This document shows, one piece after another, positions 40,114 through 45,714 of a DNA stretch of 45,714 nt. The stretch spans positions 1 to 45,714 of the forward strand of contig CALJUX010000009.1 of assembly GCA_937978655.1 (NCBI GenBank), read 5' to 3'. Origin of the DNA: an uncultured Chromatiaceae bacterium (GTDB taxonomy: Bacteria; Pseudomonadota; Gammaproteobacteria; Enterobacterales; Alteromonadaceae). Positions within the stretch are counted from its first letter, which is position 1. The number at the start of each line of letters is the position of its first letter. A program made the translations under genes and the position numbers. Under the pieces are notes generated by a model. It saw only the letters and a program-made list of their open reading frames with translations. It searched no databases and had not been told where the DNA came from.

Positions 40114-41523
40114 ATGTCGTTTTCTGCGTTAAATTTAGATCCGAAGCTGTTACAGGCTGTCACTGATGCTGGTTACAGCACGCCAACACCGATCCAGCAG
40201 CAGGCCATTCCGGCCGTGCTGAGTGGCCGCGACCTGATGGCCGCCGCCCAGACCGGTACCGGCAAAACCGCCAGCTTCGTGCTGCCAATTCTGCAGCAGC
40301 TGATCAGCCAGCCGGTGACGCAACCGCGTCCGGTTCGCGCATTAATTCTGACGCCAACCCGTGAACTGGCCGCACAGGTCAGTGAACAAGTGGCAAAATA
40401 CAGCCAGCATCTGCAGCCTAAACTGAAACATCTGGTGGTGTTTGGTGGTGTGTCCATCAACCCACAAATGATGGCACTGCGCGGTGGCGTGGATATCCTG
40501 ACGGCAACCCCTGGGCGTTTATTAGACTTAATTGGTCAAAATGCGCTGAAAATCAATCAGGTACAAACGCTGGTGTTGGACGAAGCCGACCGCATGCTCG
40601 ACATGGGTTTTATTCACGACATCAAAAAAATTCTGGCGCTGCTGCCAAAACAACGACAAAACCTGCTGTTCTCCGCCACCTTTTCTGACGACATTAAGCA
40701 GTTCACCAATAAACTGCTGCACAATCCACTGTCAATCAGTGTGGCGCCGCAAAACAGCACCGCGGAAAAAGTCGAACAGCAGGTGTATCAGGTCGCTAAA
40801 GGCCAGAAATCCGCCACGCTGATCCAGCTCATCGCACAAAACGACTGGAAACAGGTGCTGGTGTTTATGGCCACTAAACATGAAGCCAACCGCCTGACCG
40901 ACAAATTAAATGAAGCGGGCATCAGCGCGGCGGCTATTCATGGCAACAAGAGCCAGAATGCCCGTACTGCGGCGCTGGCCGGTTTTAAATCCAATGAGAT
41001 CCGCGTGCTGGTTGCCTCTGACGTTGCGGCCCGTGGTATCGACATCGCCCAGCTGCCTTATGTGGTCAACTTCACACTGCCACGCAGCCCGGCTGATTAT
41101 GTGCACCGCATCGGTCGTACTGGTCGTGCCGGCATGACAGGGCTTGCGGTCTCTTTGGTGTATCCGGATGAAGTCAGCCAGCTCAAGCAGGTCGAAAAAC
41201 TGATTGGCATGAAGATCCCACAAGGCAGCATCACGATTGACCCGTCGCTGCAGCTGAACGATAAAGAACTGACCCAACGGCCGCCGCGGCCACCTCGCCC
41301 GCAGCCAAAAGGCCCGGCTGGCGAGCGCGCGGCACCACGTCAGGGCGCGCCACGCCCGGCGCGTAAGCCTGCAACCGCAAAAGCGGATGGTCAGGGCGCA
41401 CCTGCAGGACGTCCGGGTCAGCCACAAGGCCAGCGCCGGCCACAGTCTGCTGGTCAGGGTCAGAACCCGGCCCGGCCACAGCAAAACCGCCCGGCCCGCA
41501 AGCCACAAGGCACCTCGGCTTAA
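40114..41523 (+). CDS. rhlE: DEAD-box ATP-dependent RNA helicase RhlE
   Basis: The 469-residue helicase has all motifs in order: Q motif P-T-P-I-Q-Q-Q-A, I A-Q-T-G-T-G-K-T, Ia P-T-R-E-L-A-A-Q, Ib T-P-G-R, II D-E-A-D, III S-A-T, V A-S-D-V-A-A-R-G-I-D and VI H-R-I-G-R-T-G-R. Residues from about 388 form a low-complexity basic Pro/Arg/Gln/Gly tail (about 80 residues) that helps RNA binding and condensate formation in RhlE relatives. RhlE unwinds RNA during ribosome maturation or decay. The start ATG at 40114 begins M-S-F-S-A-L-N-L; an ATG at 40096 has no better site. The pseudouridine synthase follows after six bases, suggesting an operon. Confidence 0.95.
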   Translation: MSFSALNLDPKLLQAVTDAGYSTPTPIQQQAIPAVLSGRDLMAAAQTGTGKTASFVLPILQQLISQPVTQPRPVRALILTPTRELAAQVSEQVAKYSQHLQPKLKHLVVFGGVSINPQMMALRGGVDILTATPGRLLDLIGQNALKINQVQTLVLDEADRMLDMGFIHDIKKILALLPKQRQNLLFSATFSDDIKQFTNKLLHNPLSISVAPQNSTAEKVEQQVYQVAKGQKSATLIQLIAQNDWKQVLVFMATKHEANRLTDKLNEAGISAAAIHGNKSQNARTAALAGFKSNEIRVLVASDVAARGIDIAQLPYVVNFTLPRSPADYVHRIGRTGRAGMTGLAVSLVYPDEVSQLKQVEKLIGMKIPQGSITIDPSLQLNDKELTQRPPRPPRPQPKGPAGERAAPRQGAPRPARKPATAKADGQGAPAGRPGQPQGQRRPQSAGQGQNPARPQQNRPARKPQGTSA

Positions 41524-41529
41524 CGCCAA

Positions 41530-42246
41530 ATGAGCCTGCGCCAGCGTTTATGGCAACGCCTGACCGAAGCCGGTATCGCACCGGCCGCTCAGCAGGCGTT
41601 ACTGGACGCCGGCCGGCTCAGTCTGGTTCCGGCTGCGGCAGTCGCGCTGAAACTATCCCACTGGCTGGCAAACGACAGCACTCTGCTGCTTGACGGCATG
41701 CCATTACCGGCCGTCCCACCACGCCAATACTGGGCCTATCACAAACCCGTCGGCATCGACTGCAATGTGCGCGCACAAGACCCGCACAGCATCGCCAGCG
41801 TATTGCAAACCTTGCCCGCCGGCGTGTTCGCAGTGGGCCGGCTGGATAAAGACAGTTGCGGTTTGTTATTGCTGACCAACGACGGCGCTTTTGCCCAGCG
41901 TTTATTACATCCGGCGCAACAGCATCAGAAAACCTATCAGGTACAGGTCGATAAAGCAGTCAGTGCACAGATGCTGCAACAGCTGCAGGACGGTCTGTGT
42001 TATCAGGCCGGCGGGCAATGGGTGCAGGCCCGGCCCTGCCAGGTTCAGCTGCAGCCTCCCAGTTGGCTCGAGCTGACGCTGACCGAAGGCAAAAACCGCC
42101 AAATCCGTTATATGTGCCGGCAGCTTGGCCTCAAAGTTCTGCAGCTGCAACGCATCCGGATAGGTGCTTTAGCATTGCCCGAACTCCCGCCCGGCGCACT
42201 GTTGCAACTTAATCTGCAGCAGGTTGCTCTGGCGGCAACGCCTTGA
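41530..42246 (+). CDS. RluF-like pseudouridine synthase (RsuA family)
   Basis: The 238-residue enzyme has a weak S4-like N-terminus (about 1-55) and a catalytic domain starting Y-H-K-P-V-G-I-D. The motif V-G-R-L-D-K-D-S-C-G-L-L-L-L-T-N-D-G holds the catalytic Asp (in R-L-D), K-T-Y-Q-V-Q-V-D follows, and the late motif E-G-K-N-R-Q-I-R-Y-M-C matches RluF/RsuA. RluF isomerises uridine in 23S rRNA (U2604 in E. coli), but the exact site here is inferred. Six bases separate it from rhlE. Its last 38 bases overlap the end of the convergent MFS gene. Confidence 0.85.
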   Translation: MSLRQRLWQRLTEAGIAPAAQQALLDAGRLSLVPAAAVALKLSHWLANDSTLLLDGMPLPAVPPRQYWAYHKPVGIDCNVRAQDPHSIASVLQTLPAGVFAVGRLDKDSCGLLLLTNDGAFAQRLLHPAQQHQKTYQVQVDKAVSAQMLQQLQDGLCYQAGGQWVQARPCQVQLQPPSWLELTLTEGKNRQIRYMCRQLGLKVLQLQRIRIGALALPELPPGALLQLNLQQVALAATP

Positions 42247-43426
42247 CATCCGGCGACGGAAATTGCCGCAACCGGGCGCACAGCCACAACGCCACGCCAT
42301 AACCGAGTAATGAGCCCAGCACCACACCTGCCCAGCCCTGCCATTGCCAGAACCCATGCAGATACAAACCGCCAGTGCTGGCACCCAGATAATAAAACAC
42401 CAGATACAAGGCACTGGCACTGGCTTTGGCCCGTGTCGCATGTTGATTGACCCAGCCGGTTGCCAGGCTGTGAGTTAAGAAAAAACCAAAAGCACTGATA
42501 AAAAAACCCAGCACGATAAACAAAAGCCCAGGTAACAGCGTGCAGACTGTTCCCGCCATCATAATCAACACACCCAAAGCCATGCCGTTTGGCATCGACA
42601 TGCGCCGCGCCACTTTGCCGGAAATAGCCGAGCCCAGCGTACCGGTCAGATAAGTTAAAAACAGCAGGCCAATCCAGCCGGAACTGAGCGCATATGGCGG
42701 TTCAGCCAGCACAAAGGCGATGTAAGTGTATTGATTTAAATAGATAAAGAAATTCAGCCCGCCGAGTAAAAAGGTCAGCAGTAACACCGGTTGGCGCAGA
42801 TGAAACCAGTTGTCTCTGAGTGCCTGACGGGCAGAGAATTTCTTAGCGGAAAAATGCTGCGATGCCGGCAAATAACGCCAGAATGCGACTGACAGCAAAA
42901 TGGCCAGCACGCTCCATAACCAGAACACCCACTGCCAGTGCCCAAGCTCCGCACTAAAACCCGCCAGCACCCGGCCAGAAATGCCGCCTAACGAACTGGC
43001 ACTGATATAAAGCCCAACGGCGCTCAGCAGCGCTGGCTTTTCCAGCTCCTCGCCCATGTAGGCTACGGCAATCGCCGGTAAACCGCCTAAGAAAAAGCCC
43101 TGTAACGCGCGGCCCCATAACAAGGCGCTGAAGGATTCGACCTGCGTCAGCAGCACAGTACTGAAAGTCATGCCAAGCAGACTGATGCCGAGCAAAGCCC
43201 GCCGGCCGATGGCGTCGGACACTGCGCTGTAAAACAGCAGCGACAAGCCCAGTGTCAGCGTGCCAATGGCATAACTCCAGCTGGCTTGCAGCGGCGTCAG
43301 CTGAAACAGCCGGCTCAGCTCCGGCAACAAGGGTTGCAACGCATGCAGATTGGCAAATACCACCACAGCGGCAAAACTCAGCACTATGGTTATCTGCCGG
43401 TATTGCCGGCTGCCTTTGCCATACAT
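42209..43426 (-). CDS. MFS transporter, YnfM-like
   Basis: The 405-residue protein has about twelve hydrophobic segments. The A-motif-like loop G-L-S-L-L-F-Y-S-A-V-S-D-A-I-G-R-R lies between helices 2 and 3 (about 58-74), and Y-I-S-A-S-S-L-G-G-I-S-G-R in the middle is shared with E. coli YnfM, as is the C-terminal Y-L-V-F-Y-Y-L-G-A-S. It is likely a proton-driven efflux carrier of the inner membrane with unknown substrate. It converges on the pseudouridine synthase gene (38-base overlap) and diverges from the DUF885 gene (134-base gap). Its size is the family norm. Confidence 0.88.
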   Translation of the reverse strand: MYGKGSRQYRQITIVLSFAAVVVFANLHALQPLLPELSRLFQLTPLQASWSYAIGTLTLGLSLLFYSAVSDAIGRRALLGISLLGMTFSTVLLTQVESFSALLWGRALQGFFLGGLPAIAVAYMGEELEKPALLSAVGLYISASSLGGISGRVLAGFSAELGHWQWVFWLWSVLAILLSVAFWRYLPASQHFSAKKFSARQALRDNWFHLRQPVLLLTFLLGGLNFFIYLNQYTYIAFVLAEPPYALSSGWIGLLFLTYLTGTLGSAISGKVARRMSMPNGMALGVLIMMAGTVCTLLPGLLFIVLGFFISAFGFFLTHSLATGWVNQHATRAKASASALYLVFYYLGASTGGLYLHGFWQWQGWAGVVLGSLLGYGVALWLCARLRQFPSPDVKALPPEQPAAD

Positions 43427-43560
43427 CAGTTTATTCTCCCACCCGCCAACCGGACCGGAACCAGACCATCAGGCCGGCCAGTGCGGCCGGAAGTCATACG
43501 GTTGCTGCCAAAAAGTGTATGATAACGACTTTTCTGCGTTTGATCTCTGAGGACTTCTCC

Positions 43561-45432
43561 ATGCGTTTATCTCTGTGTGCGCTGGCCATCACCACCGCAC
43601 TGCTGGCAGGCTGCAAGCCAGCGCCAGAATCGGCCACTGTCGCCACCCCAACTCCGCCAACCGCTCCTGCCTCAGCAAACAGTCCTTATGCTGCTGATTA
43701 TTATCAGGCCGCAACGCAAGCGCTGTTTCAAGCGCGGCCGCTCAGTGCCTCGGCCTATAGCCTGAGTGAAGCCCAGGTCGGCAAACCTTTTGCGGCAGAA
43801 ATGGAGTTTTATAACAGCAGCCGCGAGAACGCCCTGCGCGAGACTATGAGTGACAACGCCAAAGCGCTCAGCGCCTTGCCACTGCCGGAATTACCAGCAG
43901 GCGCCATCAGCCAGCAGGTGATGGCCAACATTCTGGCGTTTTATGCCGGCGACAGCCGTTTTCCCCAAGGTTACATTGATATCTGGATGGGCCACTCGCC
44001 TTTTATTGTCAATCAAATCAATGGTCCGACTATCGATATGCCGGGCGCCTTATTAAATTCACATCAGGTAAAAAATGCAGCCGATGCCGAGCATTACCTG
44101 AAGCGGCTGGAGCAATTTGGTCCGGCGCTGCGTTCTGTTGGCGACAAATTTGCCACCGACCAGCGCTCCGGCTGGTTACCACCGCGGGTTCTTTTGGATA
44201 AGTCGTTAAAAATCCTCAGCACCTATGCCACTACCGATGCCAAAGCGCACTCGCTGTATCAGGATTTCGACAAAAAACTCAATGCGGCTGAGGGCATCGA
44301 CAGCGCCAGCAAAACCCAGTATTTGCAACGTGCCGCAGAGCTTATCAGCACCGTCGTCGCCCCGGCCTATCAGCAACTGCACACGGAAGTGACAGCCGCA
44401 TTGCCTGCCGCCCGTGCCGAAGCCGGTATCTGGGCACAGCCCAATGGCAGCGAATTTTATGCTTATTCAGTGCGCCAGCTCGGCGACACCACACTGACAC
44501 CAGAGCAAATCCACCAGATTGGGCTGGATGAAGTGGCGCGCATCAGTAAACAGATGGATAAGATCCTCAAAGCCAATGGTTACAGCGAAGGCAGCGTGGG
44601 CGATCGCATGGCGGCGCTCAATGAAGAGCCGCGCTTTTTATATGAAGATTCCGACGCTGGCCGCGCCCAGTTGCTGGCCGACTTAAACGGTTATATCAAA
44701 GCGATGGACAGCCGCATCGGCGAGCAGTTTAAAACCCGCCCACCTTATCCGGTTGAAGTGCGGCGTATTCCGGTGGAAATTCAGGACAGCGCCGCCGGCG
44801 GGCAATACACGTCACCAGCCATTGACGGCAGCAAGCCGGGTATTTATTGGATCAATCTGGCCGACATGAAAGCCAACGCCAAATTTGACTTAAAAACCCT
44901 GACCTACCATGAAGCCAATCCGGGCCATCACTGGCAAATTGCACTGAATCTGGCACAGGAACAGTTGCCGTTGTTGCAGCGCATTGCGCCTTATAACGCT
45001 TATGCCGAAGGCTGGGGTTTGTACTCCGAGCTGGTCGCCGCCGAGATGGGCATGTATAAAAACGACCCCTTTGGTGATTTGGGCCGGCTCAAAGCCGAGT
45101 TATTCCGCTCGGTGCGTTTAGTGGTCGATACCGGTCTGCATGCGAAAAAATGGACCCGCGAGCAAGCGATCCAGTACATGGCATCAACCACCGGCACCGC
45201 GTCATCGGATGTGATCAGCGAAATTGAACGCTATATGGCCTGGCCGGGTCAGGCGCTCGGTTACAAACTGGGCATGCTGAAGATTGTTGAATTACGCGAA
45301 AAAGCCCGTCAGGCGCTTGGCGACAAATTTGATATCCGCGCTTTCCATGACATGGTGTTGCTGGGCGGTGCGATGCCGATGCAGATCCTCGAACAGCAAA
45401 CGGATCTGTGGATCAAACAACAGCAGCAGTAA
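43561..45432 (+). CDS. DUF885 family lipoprotein, putative zinc peptidase
   Basis: The 623-residue protein starts with a lipoprotein signal ending L-L-A-G-C (Cys18), then a Thr/Pro-rich linker (about 20-40). The DUF885 core includes Y-H-E-A-N-P-G-H-H-W-Q-I-A-L (about 450-463), a HExxxGHH-like zinc motif, and E-G-W-G-L-Y-S-E-L (about 483-491) with the third ligand Glu. Relatives are dipeptidyl or carboxypeptidase-like. It is likely anchored in the outer or inner membrane facing the periplasm. The start ATG at 43561 follows GAGGA; a longer in-frame ATG (43252) would run inside the opposite-strand MFS gene and is rejected. A strong terminator follows. Confidence 0.9.
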   Translation: MRLSLCALAITTALLAGCKPAPESATVATPTPPTAPASANSPYAADYYQAATQALFQARPLSASAYSLSEAQVGKPFAAEMEFYNSSRENALRETMSDNAKALSALPLPELPAGAISQQVMANILAFYAGDSRFPQGYIDIWMGHSPFIVNQINGPTIDMPGALLNSHQVKNAADAEHYLKRLEQFGPALRSVGDKFATDQRSGWLPPRVLLDKSLKILSTYATTDAKAHSLYQDFDKKLNAAEGIDSASKTQYLQRAAELISTVVAPAYQQLHTEVTAALPAARAEAGIWAQPNGSEFYAYSVRQLGDTTLTPEQIHQIGLDEVARISKQMDKILKANGYSEGSVGDRMAALNEEPRFLYEDSDAGRAQLLADLNGYIKAMDSRIGEQFKTRPPYPVEVRRIPVEIQDSAAGGQYTSPAIDGSKPGIYWINLADMKANAKFDLKTLTYHEANPGHHWQIALNLAQEQLPLLQRIAPYNAYAEGWGLYSELVAAEMGMYKNDPFGDLGRLKAELFRSVRLVVDTGLHAKKWTREQAIQYMASTTGTASSDVISEIERYMAWPGQALGYKLGMLKIVELREKARQALGDKFDIRAFHDMVLLGGAMPMQILEQQTDLWIKQQQQ

Positions 45433-45440
45433 GCACTTGA

Positions 45441-45473
45441 CCAGCCTGTGCTTTTGCCGCAGGCTGGTTTTTT
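45441..45473 (+). terminator. Intrinsic terminator after the DUF885 gene
   Basis: CCAGCCTG (45441-45448) pairs perfectly with CAGGCTGG (45460-45467), 11-base loop, followed by six T (45468-45473), 8 bases past the stop codon. Confidence 0.93.
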
Positions 45474-45506
45474 GATCTGCGCAGAAATACCACGAAGGAA
45501 TGTCCG

Positions 45507-45665
45507 ATGCCCGCCAACCAGCAAGAATGGCTGCAGCTGCAGCAAAGTTACGATCAGATGGAAAAACATGCACTGTGGCTACGGCTGTTGTGCCTGAGTT
45601 TGTGGCTCTGGCTGGTGCAAAGCGGAAGCACCCTGGTGTTGCAGGCTGGCCTGATTGGCTTTTGC
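45507..45665 (+). CDS. Small membrane protein, truncated at contig end
   Basis: The ATG at 45507 with an AAGGA site opens M-P-A-N-Q-Q-E-W-L-Q-L-Q-Q-S-Y-D-Q-M-E. A hydrophobic segment follows (about 27-40: L-R-L-L-C-L-S-L-W-L-W-L-V) and then a second (L-V-L-Q-A-G-L-I-G-F). After residue 53 the sequence is sequencing adapter, so the real end is missing. It looks like a small inner-membrane protein of unknown role. I do not recognise a family. Confidence 0.65.
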
Positions 45666-45714
45666 AGATCGGAAGAGCACACGTCTGAACTCCAGTCACG
45701 AATCACCATCTCGT
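45666..45714 (+). other. Illumina TruSeq adapter contamination (not genomic)
   Basis: From 45666 the sequence begins AGATCGGAAGAGC and continues for 34 bases (to 45699) as the standard TruSeq read-1 adapter. An 8-base i7-like index, GAATCACC (45700-45707), follows, then ATCTCGT (45708-45714), the start of the constant P7-side sequence. This is library artefact appended to a contig end. Anything translated from it is spurious. Confidence 0.98.

Noticed and set aside
40906..41529. Long minus-strand frame antisense to rhlE
   Set aside because: It reflects the GC-rich Arg/Pro tail of RhlE; there is no family match and the helicase motifs are unambiguous.
45292..45699. Long minus-strand frame starting M-T-G-V-Q-T-C-A-L-P-I-C
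   Set aside because: Its start is translated from the Illumina adapter and the rest is antisense to the DUF885 gene; it is a known artefact peptide.
1..45714. CRISPR arrays or intact insertion sequences
   Set aside because: No regularly spaced repeats and no intact transposase with terminal inverted repeats were seen.

Overview
The window comes from the chromosome of a motile Gammaproteobacterium with a polar flagellum. The closest style is the Alteromonadales/Chromatiaceae group (Rheinheimera, Alishewanella or Shewanella-like), but the genus is an inference from gene content and not shown by a marker gene. The supports are the order flgN-flgM-flgA / cheV-cheR / flgBCDEFGHIJKL / flagellins / flaG-fliD-fliS-fliT, the FlgT-FlgO-FlgP outer-membrane (H-ring) proteins typical of sodium-type or sheathed polar flagella, sigma-54 and sigma-28 promoter hierarchies, and a glycosylated multi-flagellin filament.

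Region 1 (1-11.4 kb) is a surface-glycan and flagellin-glycosylation island, visibly more AT-rich than the rest at its left end. On the + strand it holds the tail of a methyltransferase, a decayed stretch with a possible ISAs1-type transposase remnant, a CMP-nonulosonate (sialic/legionaminic/pseudaminic-type) synthetase and a Gfo/Idh/MocA oxidoreductase. These meet a 25-codon stub of a sugar-nucleotide SDR on the other strand, which marks a recombination scar. On the - strand a Maf flagellin glycosyltransferase, a GT2, a UDP-galactopyranose mutase and a HAD-fold protein form an operon-like run, followed by a second GT2. The HAD protein and the last GT2 end in similar Rossmann-like C-terminal domains. 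A 53-codon ORF overlaps the maf start.

Region 2 (11.5-33 kb, - strand) is the flagellar axial operon set: fliT, fliS, fliD, flaG, five tandem flagellins, flgL, flgK, flgJ, flgI, flgH, flgG, flgF, flgE, flgD, flgC, flgB, cheR and cheV. Four of the five flagellins and flaG have clear sigma-28 promoters; flgB and flgF have sigma-54 promoters. Each of the four sigma-28-driven flagellin mRNAs is predicted to begin with a stem-loop. Flagellins 4 and 5 share a 137-bp identical tract suggesting gene conversion.

Region 3 (32.7-38.6 kb) holds flgA, flgM and flgN on +, then flgP (-) and flgT (+) diverging from two facing sigma-54-like promoters. A tRNA-Arg(CCU) on - lies two bases beyond the flgT stop codon. 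Next is a tandem trio of FlgO-family lipoprotein genes behind one sigma-54 promoter.

Region 4 (38.6-45.7 kb) is ordinary housekeeping: the Hsp70-like yegD, the DEAD-box helicase rhlE, an RluF-like pseudouridine synthase, a YnfM-like MFS transporter and a DUF885 lipoprotein peptidase with a strong terminator. A truncated membrane-protein gene follows. The last 49 bases (45666-45714) are Illumina TruSeq adapter plus index, so the contig end is artefactual.

The logic is a complete export, assembly and decoration unit. FlgB/C/F/G (rod), FlgD/E (hook), FlgK/L (junctions), FliD (cap) and the flagellins are built through FlgN/FliS/FliT chaperones under FlgM control. FlgH/I and FlgO/P/T form bushings, and Maf with the neighbouring enzymes probably glycosylates the flagellins.
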